This document shows positions 1-6,598 of a DNA stretch of 7,088 nucleotides, one piece after another. The notes under the pieces were generated by a model. That model saw nothing but the letters and a program-made list of their open reading frames with translations. It searched no databases and had not been told where the DNA came from. How positions within the stretch are numbered: position 1 is the first letter of the stretch; every line of letters begins with the position of its first letter. This DNA comes from an uncultured Chlamydiae bacterium (GTDB taxonomy: Bacteria; Chlamydiota; Chlamydiia; Chlamydiales; SM23-39): contig CAIVVG010000072.1 of assembly GCA_903909295.1 (NCBI GenBank), forward strand, positions 1 to 7,088, written 5' to 3'. Made by a program: the position numbers and the translations under genes.

Positions 1-1
1 G

Positions 2-721
2 CCAAAATGGCTGAACGAGCACCCCAAAATCACGATTGTAGATCACCAAGAGATCTTTCGGGATTTAACGGACCTGCCGACCTTCAATTCTCAGGCCATC
101 GAAAGCAACCTGCACTATATCCCCGGTCTCGAAGAGTACTTTATCTACTTCAATGATGATGTCTTCTTAGGGCAGACCGTGCAGCCTTCCGATTTTTTCA
201 CCGAAGATGGAAGGGTAAAAGTGTTGCTGGAGCCCTCACTCAGCCCCTCGGGCCCGCCTGTGGATAGCGAGAGTTCCTACCGCTACGCTTGGCGCAATAC
301 CAACGCCCTGCTCGACCGGATCTTTTTCCCAGAGGCCCGTTACCGTCTTTGCCACGCTCCATTCGGATTGCGCAAGTCGTTCATCGAGAGGTCAGAACAG
401 CTGTTCCCCTATGCCTTTATCTTGAACTCCTCCCACCGCTTCCGAGCTCCCAATGCGTATAATATTACCAATGGGTTGCTTCAATACCACTGGATGCATG
501 AGGGGTGGGCTGAGGTGGGGACTATGAGCAATGTCATGGTCAGCTTGCGCGGGGATGCGAAGCTAGGCAAGAACAGGAGGGCTCTCTCCGCTCTCAAAAA
601 GAATCTTCCCTTTACCTTTTGCATAGAAGATGTTATGAATGATGACAAAGCATTAACAGTGGGACTGCTTCATCAATTTTTTGAAGAAACCTTCCCCGAA
701 GCCGCTCCTTGGGAAAAATAA
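2..721 (+). CDS. Stealth-family sugar-phosphate transferase (5' end outside window)
   Basis: The reading frame is open from base 2 to TAA at 719-721, giving 239 visible residues; the N-terminus lies outside the window. It carries the hallmarks of Stealth proteins, which transfer hexose-1-phosphate units in capsule or exopolysaccharide synthesis and share their catalytic region with the animal GlcNAc-1-phosphotransferase that builds the lysosomal mannose-6-phosphate tag. Conserved region 2 is seen as PKWLN, then TFNSQAIESNLHYIPGLEEY and FIYFNDDVFLG. Region 3 follows as CHAPFGLRKS and RFRAPNAYN. Region 4 is at the end as FTFCIEDV and ETFPEAAPWEK. Region 1 (normally VYTWVDG-like) must lie upstream. 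A GTG at 179 is internal to conserved region 2 and is not the start. The stop overlaps the next gene's ATG, so the two are probably cotranscribed. No other polysaccharide gene is visible, so the acceptor is unknown. Family assignment is confident; the exact substrate is not. Confidence 0.9.
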   Translation, partial: PKWLNEHPKITIVDHQEIFRDLTDLPTFNSQAIESNLHYIPGLEEYFIYFNDDVFLGQTVQPSDFFTEDGRVKVLLEPSLSPSGPPVDSESSYRYAWRNTNALLDRIFFPEARYRLCHAPFGLRKSFIERSEQLFPYAFILNSSHRFRAPNAYNITNGLLQYHWMHEGWAEVGTMSNVMVSLRGDAKLGKNRRALSALKKNLPFTFCIEDVMNDDKALTVGLLHQFFEETFPEAAPWEK

Positions 722-2169
722 TGGGACTTTTTTTACGTAAGACAATTCAAGCTGTCACCGAAGCGAAACACGATGGTCCGAACTTAAAACGGCACCTCAA
801 CGCTTTCCACCTCACATCGATCGGCATCGGAGCCATTATCGGCGCCGGTATCTTCCTGATCACAGGTCAAGCCGCTGCACAGTTTGCGGGGCCTAGCATT
901 GTCATCTCCTTCCTCATCGCCGCACTCATTTGCATCCTCGCCGGCCTCTGCTACGCCGAGCTCTCCGCTCTCATCCCTTCCTCGGGAGGCTCTTACGCCT
1001 ACGCCTATGTCGCGTTAGGGGAGTTTCCCGCCTGGATCGTCGGCTGGACCATCACCGCGCAGTGCCTCTTTTCTGCGTCTACGGTAGCGGTCGGCTGGTC
1101 GAGCTACTTTGTGAGCCTCTGCAGAGACTTTGGCCTCCTGTTTCCCGATTTCTTAACGCAAGCCCCCTTTATCTACTCCCCAGTGACAGGATGGGCAGCG
1201 AGCGGTTCCCTAATCAACCTCCCCGCGATCCTCCTCATCGCAGTGATCGGTTTCCTCATCTCGGTCGGAACCCGGACAGCGGCTAACTTCACCAACGTCA
1301 TGGTCTTCATCAAGCTGGGCGCTGTGTTGCTCTTTATCTTGATGGGCCTAGGCCACATCCATCCCGAAAATTGGGTCCCCTTCATCCCTGAAAACCAAGG
1401 GGTCTTTGGATCTTTTGGCTGGAGCGGCATTTTGAGAGGCTCAGGCCTCGTCTTCTTTGCTTACATGGGTTTTGATACTGTATCCACGCTGGCTCAAGAC
1501 ACCATCAACCCGCAGCGCAACCTCCCTAGAGGCATTTTGGCCTCTTTAGGGATTTGCACCATCGCCTACGTCGTAATGGCTTTGGTATTGACCGGCGTCG
1601 TCAGCTACACGCTCCTCAATGTACCCGATCCCATGGCGGTCGCTCTCCATGCTCTGGGTCCCAAGTTCTTTTGGCTCAGCACCGTGATCGAAGTGGCTAT
1701 CCTAGCCGCCTTCGCCGGCGTTGTGCTCGTTCAGCTGCTCGGACAGACCCGCATTTTCTACGCGATGGGCCAAGACGGTCTCATCCCTAAGTCGCTCAGC
1801 CGCATTCACCCAAAGACAAGCACCCCCATCATCGGTTCGGTCGTCTCTGCTCTGATCTCTGCTGTGGTCGCTGGCCTGTTTTCCGTCGAGGTGTTGGGTC
1901 AGCTCACCGTGATCGCCACCCTCTTGCTCTATGCGCTCGTCTGCTTCGGAGTTTGGATCCTCCGTAAGACGCATGCCCATGAACCACGCCCCTTTAAAGT
2001 TCCATTTGTCCCCTGGATCCCTTTCGCAGGGATGGCCGCATGTCTGGGTCAAATGGCCTTTTTCCCGCTCTCAACGTGGGTTCAGTTAGCGGGTTGGCTC
2101 ATCGTCGGCGTCATTCTCTACTTCGTCTACGGCAGACACCACAGTCGGCTGAGAGGCTCGTCTCGTTGA
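721..2169 (+). CDS. APC-superfamily amino acid permease (cationic amino acid transporter-like, YfnA type)
   Basis: This is a 482-residue inner-membrane transporter of the amino acid-polyamine-organocation superfamily, close in pattern to the CAT subfamily. About 12 hydrophobic helices run from residue ~31 to ~475. Helix 1 has the unwound substrate-binding signature GIGAIIGAGIFLITG (residues 35-49). Helix 6 and the following loop give FFAYMGFDTVSTLAQD and NPQRNLPRGI (about 245-272), typical of CAT proteins. Helix 3 has the YAELSALIPSSGGSYAYAY motif. Length matches the family (about 460-490). I chose the ATG at 721 because it overlaps the preceding TAA (TAATG), an arrangement typical of translational coupling. 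A TTG at 709 would add four residues inside the upstream gene and has no clear ribosome binding site. There is no strong Shine-Dalgarno before 721 either, which fits reinitiation. A hairpin follows the stop by 9 bases. The substrate, probably an amino acid taken up by proton symport, cannot be read from sequence. Confidence 0.92.
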   Translation: MGLFLRKTIQAVTEAKHDGPNLKRHLNAFHLTSIGIGAIIGAGIFLITGQAAAQFAGPSIVISFLIAALICILAGLCYAELSALIPSSGGSYAYAYVALGEFPAWIVGWTITAQCLFSASTVAVGWSSYFVSLCRDFGLLFPDFLTQAPFIYSPVTGWAASGSLINLPAILLIAVIGFLISVGTRTAANFTNVMVFIKLGAVLLFILMGLGHIHPENWVPFIPENQGVFGSFGWSGILRGSGLVFFAYMGFDTVSTLAQDTINPQRNLPRGILASLGICTIAYVVMALVLTGVVSYTLLNVPDPMAVALHALGPKFFWLSTVIEVAILAAFAGVVLVQLLGQTRIFYAMGQDGLIPKSLSRIHPKTSTPIIGSVVSALISAVVAGLFSVEVLGQLTVIATLLLYALVCFGVWILRKTHAHEPRPFKVPFVPWIPFAGMAACLGQMAFFPLSTWVQLAGWLIVGVILYFVYGRHHSRLRGSSR

Positions 2170-2178
2170 AGCAAAATC

Positions 2179-2217
2179 ATTACATCGCCGCTCTGCGGCG
2201 ATGTAATCTCTTTATCG
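2179..2217 (+). terminator. Perfect 13-bp hairpin after the permease, probable intrinsic terminator
   Basis: Bases 2179-2191 (ATTACATCGCCGC) and 2195-2207 form a perfect 13-bp inverted repeat around a TCT loop, 9 bases after the permease stop. The 3' side continues CTCTTTATCGTT, a weak and interrupted T-tract, so termination may be partial. On the minus strand the stem is followed by GATTTTGC, but no minus-strand gene lies there. The outer arm can also pair with a second TTACATCG copy at 2218-2225, forming an alternative, weaker hairpin. Confidence 0.65.
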
Positions 2218-2237
2218 TTACATCGTTATATCGTTTT
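2214..2237 (+). repeat. Three 8-bp tandem units ATCGTTA(C/T)
   Basis: Three head-to-tail units are visible: ATCGTTAC (2214-2221), ATCGTTAT (2222-2229) and ATCGTTTT (2230-2237). The core TTACATCG also occurs, in both orientations, in the outer stem of the hairpin just upstream. The units may have arisen by slippage from the stem sequence, or may be iterated binding sites. No family is recognised. Confidence 0.6.
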
Positions 2238-2334
2238 TCTTAGTCATAATCCACGCTCCTCTCTCTGTCAGTGCTCTGTAATTATCGATAGTATCTAACT
2301 AACAGCTTCTTATATTGTGTTTTTGTAATTATAA

Positions 2335-2362
2335 TTGAAATTAATTAATTATTTGTTACAAT
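2335..2362 (+). promoter_or_regulatory. Sigma-70-type promoter of the coiled-coil gene
   Basis: TTGAAA (2335-2340) and TACAAT (2357-2362) are separated by 16 bases, and each matches consensus at five of six positions. The upstream 2310-2334 stretch is AT-rich and could act as an UP element. The spacer contains a 12-base palindrome, AATTAATTAATT (2339-2350), and a second palindrome, AATTATAATT (2327-2336), touches the -35 box. Either could be an operator or a bend. The expected transcription start near 2369 gives a leader of about 43 bases containing a small GC-rich imperfect hairpin (about 2371-2390) before the ribosome binding site. Confidence 0.7.
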
Positions 2363-2398
2363 AAGCGTGAGGCGCGGGAGCGTTCTCGCCGGGCAATA

Positions 2399-2405
2399 TA
2401 AGGAG
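2399..2405 (+). promoter_or_regulatory. Strong Shine-Dalgarno TAAGGAG fixing the start at 2412
   Basis: TAAGGAG matches the 16S rRNA anti-Shine-Dalgarno at seven consecutive bases and stands 6 bases before the ATG at 2412. This decides against the longer reading frame beginning with GTG at 2367, which has no ribosome binding site and overlaps the predicted transcription start. Confidence 0.85.
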
Positions 2406-2411
2406 AAACCC

Positions 2412-3356
2412 ATGGAAGAAGAATTTTCTGGTTCTCGCGCTGAAATTGGTGCGAACCAGCAGGAGGGGCAGGTCGAAATGCCTCCTTCAGAACCAATGTC
2501 GTTACAGAACATCGAGGCTACCCTTGATGGACAAAGCTACTTGTTAGGGGAAGTTCCCCAAGCAAATCTCGTAGATCCAGAGGCTTTTTTGCCTTTGAAC
2601 TCAGATCGATTGATCGGGTCTACGAATCGAATTGAAGCACTTCTCTCTGATGCTGCTTCATTCATCCAGTCTGAAGTAGATCAAATTCAAGCTGTTCAGA
2701 AGAAAATTAGCTTCTGGGAAGAGCGAATTGAGAAAAACAAGGCTGTGATTCAGAAAAACCTGACTCAGGTAAAACAGAACAACACCGACCTCATCTACGA
2801 TAAGAAAAATCGTGATTATTGGTTGGGCCGTGCTGAACAAGTGGACCTCGATTACCAAAATGCCGCTGCCGCCTCTCGGGAATCCGATTGGTCTTGGCTC
2901 ATTAAGAAATATGGGTTCAAGCAGGCAGATGGTTCTGAGCTCAGCGCAAAAAATCCTTCTGTAGAGGAACTTTGCGATGGCGAAGCGATGGATTTATCAG
3001 GTGAATACCGTCGTACAGCAGGTAAGTATGAGCAGGCTAAGAAAGATCGCGAATCGGCCAATAATCGACTGATCCGAGAAAATTCTCAGCATTTACAATC
3101 CAATGAAAATCTGCAAAGATTCATTGCTACGGCCTATACGCAGCACGTGGAACCTTTGCAAGATGGCGTTCTTCTCTTCAAAGAATTGAGCTCTAAGCTG
3201 AAGTCTTTGAACGAAGGTACGGTTTATGGGGAAATGAGAGCTTGGGCGGAGTCTTTCTTGAACGACTTCATCAAAGCGAACCCACGAGTGCCTCAAGATG
3301 CAGTGAACGAATTCCGCAAGCTGACTTCGATTCCATTGCCTCCTGAGAATTGCTAA
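2412..3356 (+). CDS. Coiled-coil protein of unknown function
   Basis: The product is a 314-residue, charged, Gln/Glu/Lys/Asn-rich protein that I do not recognise. It has no signal peptide or membrane helix, so it is soluble and probably cytoplasmic, or exported by a route needing no Sec signal. The first ~60 residues are acidic and look disordered. Residues ~83-152 (around SEVDQIQAVQKKISFWEERI) and ~196-240 read as two long helical, probably coiled-coil segments. They flank a Trp-containing insert near 160-190 (DWSWLIKKYGF). The C-terminal part, 240-305, also looks helical, and the protein ends in Pro-Pro-Glu-Asn-Cys. The start at 2412 is set by a strong Shine-Dalgarno. The gene is a single transcription unit with its own promoter and a strong terminator, suggesting robust, independent expression. 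It could be a structural protein or a secreted effector of a host-associated bacterium; that is only inference. Confidence 0.8.
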   Translation: MEEEFSGSRAEIGANQQEGQVEMPPSEPMSLQNIEATLDGQSYLLGEVPQANLVDPEAFLPLNSDRLIGSTNRIEALLSDAASFIQSEVDQIQAVQKKISFWEERIEKNKAVIQKNLTQVKQNNTDLIYDKKNRDYWLGRAEQVDLDYQNAAAASRESDWSWLIKKYGFKQADGSELSAKNPSVEELCDGEAMDLSGEYRRTAGKYEQAKKDRESANNRLIRENSQHLQSNENLQRFIATAYTQHVEPLQDGVLLFKELSSKLKSLNEGTVYGEMRAWAESFLNDFIKANPRVPQDAVNEFRKLTSIPLPPENC

Positions 3357-3364
3357 CTTTTCTC

Positions 3365-5092
3365 TTAACGGTTTTCTCCAAGGGCACGGCTACCCAAGTC
3401 GTGCCTTTTTTCTATCACAAAAGGATCTTTCGTAAAGCGAGCGTGCAGCTCATCTAAGAGAAATTCTTGGGGCGCATCGGGGCCGTTATCGAGGGCAGCC
3501 ATTCTCGGTGGGCGCTCTCCTGGCTCAAAGACCGATTTCCCATCAAAAAGGTTCTTTGGAGGGGGTTCTCCACTCACAAAGTGAAGAATTGAGGGGAAAA
3601 TATCCATATGAGTCACAGACGAACTTTGAGGGCGCCAGTCGCCGGCCTTGAGGATGATGGGGACGTGCAGTTGGTACCGGTTGAGATGGGTGCCGTGAAA
3701 GAGGGCCCCCTCTTCGAAAAACTCTTCTCCGTGGTCTCCTGTAATCGCGATGATCGCTTCATCTAACAGTTTTTTTTCTTTCAATGTCCCTACAAAGCCA
3801 CCGATCAGGTGGTCGACGAACTGGATCGAGTTGCGGTATCGATTCTTCAGCCCCTCAAGCGAAGGACCTCCTGGACGGATCGTGAGGTAATCGATCTGTT
3901 TGATGATGGGCAAAAATTGGCAGGGCCAGTTTTTAGGGAAGCTATATTCTGAGTGGGTCGCATCGAGGAAGAGAATGAATGCTGTGCCAACGGGATGCGT
4001 TTCTAGATCGCGAGTAACCGCTGCAATGGCCATCTGATCTCGGTCGCACGGTTCCAAAGAGGGATGATCTGTATACTCCTCGATCGCATCGAGGAGTTTT
4101 CTTCCCTTGCCAAACAGTACCTGGTCCATGTCAAAATATCTAAGATCGGCTGAAGAGTAGACGCGCAAAGAATACCCCTGTTTCTTGAGCCACTGCAGTC
4201 CCAAGGACCCTTCTGACCAGTGGTCTCTCACGGAAGTCCATTGGTAGGGGAGAGCCGAGTGAAACAGGGCGAACCACGAAATTTGGCTTGCATTGGCGTT
4301 GGCCATGGAAAGATCAAACTCTCCATACTCCTTGCTTAAAGCTGTGAGATGAGGAGCGATTGCCCCCGTGATGTAATCCCTTCGGAGCGTTTCCACCACG
4401 AAAATATAAATATTGGGCAAGGGCCTTTCCACTTTTTCGGGGATGAGGGCGATCGAGCTCTGCTCGTCCCTCATTTGTGGAAAGGGAGTTTTTAGCACGA
4501 TCCTCTCTTCTTGAGGAACAAAACAGGGAGACCCCCAAGGAAGCACTCTTGCGTGCTCTATGTACAATTCACGCGGCAACGACCATTCTACACCCAGCAC
4601 GCCCGCCGCGCAGAGGAGTGTGGACAAACCCACCTGAACAGGGGAAAATTCCTTCGGCGCCAATTGAGAGAGGCGATCGGTGATCCGATAGAAGAGAAGT
4701 CCCATCGCGGGGACCAAAACAAGGGACCCCAAGGAGATGATCGCCATCGTCTTATTGAGATTTAAAGCCCCAAAAGCCGCGAAGCAGTGTTCCCATCCGC
4801 TGCCAAGAAAAAATTTGATTAGATAGGAAACAGAGGAGTCCTTGACCCGCACCATGAGAAAATCGGTATAATGGATCAACATCAAGAAAAAACAAAATCC
4901 CCCAAAGACCCAGGTTTTAAGGACATAAGAAAGCAAGAGGCAAAGGCCCAGTTCCAGGCCGATTTGCAAGACGGCGTGCGCAGTGAAAAGGAGGGGGGAT
5001 TCGACCCAGGCTGCAGAGGAGAGGGTCAAACAAAAGAGGAAGAGAAAGAGGGCCCCGAAAAAGAAGTAGTTGACGAACACTTTCTTGAACAT
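3365..5092 (-). CDS. Membrane-anchored sulfatase-fold phosphotransferase (EptA/LtaS/YejM-like)
   Basis: The 575-residue protein has five probable membrane helices (about 5-25, 35-57, 61-80, 112-136, 152-170), then an alkaline-phosphatase-superfamily sulfatase domain (about 225-510) expected in the periplasm. Such proteins move phosphoethanolamine or phosphoglycerol onto envelope lipids or glycans. The visible active-site set lines up with EptA and LtaS: E234 in FVVETLRRDY, candidate nucleophile S269 in NASQISWFALF, H380 in DATHSEY, D453-H454 in ITGDHGEEFFE, and H466 in FHGTHLNRYQLHVPI. Ser replaces the usual Thr nucleophile. The five-helix layout and the length also recall E. coli YejM/PbgA (586 residues), a non-classical member involved in lipopolysaccharide control. 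The start ATG (5090-5092) has no clear Shine-Dalgarno. The gene is divergent from the TrxB fusion (46 bases apart), and its 3' end contains the terminator of the convergent gene, with only 8 bases between the two stop codons. Fold is confident; donor and acceptor are unknown. Confidence 0.88.
   Translation of the reverse strand: MFKKVFVNYFFFGALFLFLFCLTLSSAAWVESPLLFTAHAVLQIGLELGLCLLLSYVLKTWVFGGFCFFLMLIHYTDFLMVRVKDSSVSYLIKFFLGSGWEHCFAAFGALNLNKTMAIISLGSLVLVPAMGLLFYRITDRLSQLAPKEFSPVQVGLSTLLCAAGVLGVEWSLPRELYIEHARVLPWGSPCFVPQEERIVLKTPFPQMRDEQSSIALIPEKVERPLPNIYIFVVETLRRDYITGAIAPHLTALSKEYGEFDLSMANANASQISWFALFHSALPYQWTSVRDHWSEGSLGLQWLKKQGYSLRVYSSADLRYFDMDQVLFGKGRKLLDAIEEYTDHPSLEPCDRDQMAIAAVTRDLETHPVGTAFILFLDATHSEYSFPKNWPCQFLPIIKQIDYLTIRPGGPSLEGLKNRYRNSIQFVDHLIGGFVGTLKEKKLLDEAIIAITGDHGEEFFEEGALFHGTHLNRYQLHVPIILKAGDWRPQSSSVTHMDIFPSILHFVSGEPPPKNLFDGKSVFEPGERPPRMAALDNGPDAPQEFLLDELHARFTKDPFVIEKRHDLGSRALGENR
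3383..3411 (+). terminator. Strong intrinsic terminator of the coiled-coil gene
   Basis: GGCACGGCT (3383-3391) pairs with AGTCGTGCC (3397-3405), nine pairs including one G-U, around an ACCCA loop. Six T residues follow at 3406-3411. It lies 26 bases after the stop of the plus-strand gene and entirely inside the last codons of the convergent minus-strand gene. On the minus strand no T-run follows the stem, so it should act in one direction only. Confidence 0.9.
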
Positions 5093-5127
5093 GGTTTGAA
5101 TTTACCATCTTCGGGTACAATTGCGGT

Positions 5128-5133
5128 AGAGGG
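5128..5133 (+). promoter_or_regulatory. Ribosome binding site supporting the signal-peptide start of the TrxB-Trx fusion
   Basis: AGAGGG sits 5 bases before the ATG at 5139. It supports translation from that ATG, so the hydrophobic N-terminus is part of the protein. The alternative cytoplasmic start, GTG at 5196, has no comparable site upstream. A TACAAT hexamer at 5116-5121 resembles a -10 box, but I see no good -35 at a suitable distance, so no promoter is called in this 46-base divergent gap. Confidence 0.6.
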
Positions 5134-5138
5134 AACCC

Positions 5139-6497
5139 ATGAAGTACATATTTTTGTTGTTAGCTGCTCTTTCTTTGAACGCAGCCCCCGAACCAGTGGT
5201 CATTCTAGGCGGAGGGATCGGCGGGAGCACCGCGGCGCTCTATCTCGCTCGCGCCGGATTAGAACCGGTGGTCATCGAAGGGGCGATTCCAGGTGGACTC
5301 CTGACCCAGTCCCACGCCATTGAGAACTGGCCCGGGGAGCAAACAATTGATGGGTTTTCCCTCACAGACAAAGTGCGGCGCCAAGCCGAGAAAGCAGGCG
5401 CCCGCTTTGTCGCGGAAGAAGTGGTCAGCGTCGATTTTTCCAAGCGCCCCTTCAAAGTGCGCACCCGCACGCTAGATGGAAGCAATAAGTCCCGCGAATT
5501 CACGACCCAGACCTGCATCATTGCGATGGGAACCAAGCCCAATTTCCTCGGCATCCCCGGTGAGAGCACCTATTGGGGCAAAGGGGTCAGTAACTGCGCC
5601 ACTTGCGATGGCAGTTTTTACAAAGACCGAGTCGTGGGAGTCGTCGGCGGCGGAGATGCTGCAATCGTCGAGGCCCTTTACCTCTCCAAATTGACCAAGC
5701 AGGTACACGTCTTTGTCCGCAAAGACCAATTCCGCGCCGTCGAAAAACAAAGGCTCGCCACCCTCCTCGCGACGCCCAATGTCAAAGTGTACTACAAGAC
5801 TGCTGTCCTAGAAGTGCAAGGAGATGGCGCCCAAGTTACAGGGGTCCTCCTCAGCGATCAGAGCAAGATGGCGCTAGACGGCCTGTTCCTCGGCATCGGC
5901 TCCACCCCCAATACGGCGCTTTTTAAAGGAGCCTTAAAACTTGATTCCAACGGCTACATTGCATTGAAAAATGACCAAGAGACCTCGATTCCCGGCGTTT
6001 ATGCAGTGGGAGACATTGTAGATCCCCACTATAAACAGGCCATTTCCGCATCGGGCGACGGCTCCAAAGCCGCTCTCCAAGCCCAGCGCTACCTCGCCGA
6101 CCATGGGCAACAGGAAAAGCGAAAAGCTTCTGTGGCTGCTAAGGCCCCAAAAGAAGAGAGCTGCGTGGTAGAAATCACCTCGCTCAAGCAGCTGGAAGAC
6201 GAGCTCAGAAATAGCGACGTGCCGGTCATTGTCGATTTTTACGCCCACTGGTGCGGCCCCTGCAAAAGACTCGCTCCGCTCTTTGACTCCTTTGCCCAAG
6301 AGCTCACAGGCAAAGTCAAATTCTTAAAGATCAATGTCGATACACAGACCGAAATCGGAAAAGTCTACCAGATCCGGTCCATGCCCACCGCCATTCTCTT
6401 TGACTCTTCAGGCTCTATCGTAGAGAGAAAGGTCGGGTCCGATCAGATCGGAGAGCTGCTCCAGCAAATCCGGCAAGACAACAACCTATTGAAATAG
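5139..6497 (+). CDS. trxB: Thioredoxin reductase-thioredoxin fusion with apparent signal peptide
   Basis: The 452-residue protein joins a thioredoxin reductase (about 19-325) to a thioredoxin (about 345-450) through a charged Lys/Glu/Ala linker (about 324-342). The reductase has the FAD-binding GGGIGG (24-29), the redox-active CATC (C153, C156), a second nucleotide-binding motif GVVGGGDAA (167-175), and the C-terminal FAD motif YAVGDIVD with YKQAISASGDGSKAAL. The thioredoxin has WCGPC (371-375) and the cis-Pro loop SMPT (P416). Normally FAD passes electrons from NADPH via CATC to WCGPC; here donor and acceptor are one chain, in the same order as the known Mycobacterium leprae fusion. Residues 1-18 (MKYIFLLLAALSLNAAPE) precede the first Rossmann strand and look like a Sec signal peptide, possibly cut after A15 or A16, which would place the enzyme outside the cytoplasm. 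The NADPH motif HRRxxxR reads VRKxxxR (194-199). The gene is divergent from the sulfatase-fold gene, and no clear terminator follows. Domain calls are firm; location is inferred. Confidence 0.93.
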   Translation: MKYIFLLLAALSLNAAPEPVVILGGGIGGSTAALYLARAGLEPVVIEGAIPGGLLTQSHAIENWPGEQTIDGFSLTDKVRRQAEKAGARFVAEEVVSVDFSKRPFKVRTRTLDGSNKSREFTTQTCIIAMGTKPNFLGIPGESTYWGKGVSNCATCDGSFYKDRVVGVVGGGDAAIVEALYLSKLTKQVHVFVRKDQFRAVEKQRLATLLATPNVKVYYKTAVLEVQGDGAQVTGVLLSDQSKMALDGLFLGIGSTPNTALFKGALKLDSNGYIALKNDQETSIPGVYAVGDIVDPHYKQAISASGDGSKAALQAQRYLADHGQQEKRKASVAAKAPKEESCVVEITSLKQLEDELRNSDVPVIVDFYAHWCGPCKRLAPLFDSFAQELTGKVKFLKINVDTQTEIGKVYQIRSMPTAILFDSSGSIVERKVGSDQIGELLQQIRQDNNLLK

Positions 6498-6598
6498 GCT
6501 TGGTATTCTTATAGTTGGCAGGTTGGTCAGAGCTTCGGACCACTAGGGGATGGATTAGTACGATTTTCCTTGTTAGGGTGTATAGTGGACCCCTACGT

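Noticed and set aside
1702..2052. 116-residue minus-strand frame inside the permease
   Set aside because: It is a shadow of the strongly supported permease frame, with no recognisable motif.
5196..5198. Alternative cytoplasmic GTG start of the TrxB fusion
   Set aside because: There is no Shine-Dalgarno before it, and starting there would trim the first Rossmann strand; the ATG at 5139 is better supported.
4871..5323. 150-residue plus-strand frame spanning the divergent gap
   Set aside because: It is antisense to the sulfatase-fold gene and out of frame with the TrxB fusion, has highly charged low-complexity composition, and shows no ribosome binding site or motif.
5934..6299. 121-residue minus-strand frame inside the TrxB-Trx fusion
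   Set aside because: It is antisense to a clearly coding region containing conserved FAD and thioredoxin motifs.
6485..6498. CCTATTGAAATAGG palindrome over the stop of the fusion gene
   Set aside because: The five-pair AT-rich stem is too weak and lacks a T-run; chance is likely.
6525..6541. Imperfect hairpin GGTC...GACC after the fusion gene
   Set aside because: The stem has only six pairs with a mismatch and no T-run, so it is not called a terminator.
6540..6594. CCACTA / TAGTGG and AGGGG / CCCCT inverted pairs
   Set aside because: The arms are short and permuted, so they do not make one coherent stem; no element boundary is evident.
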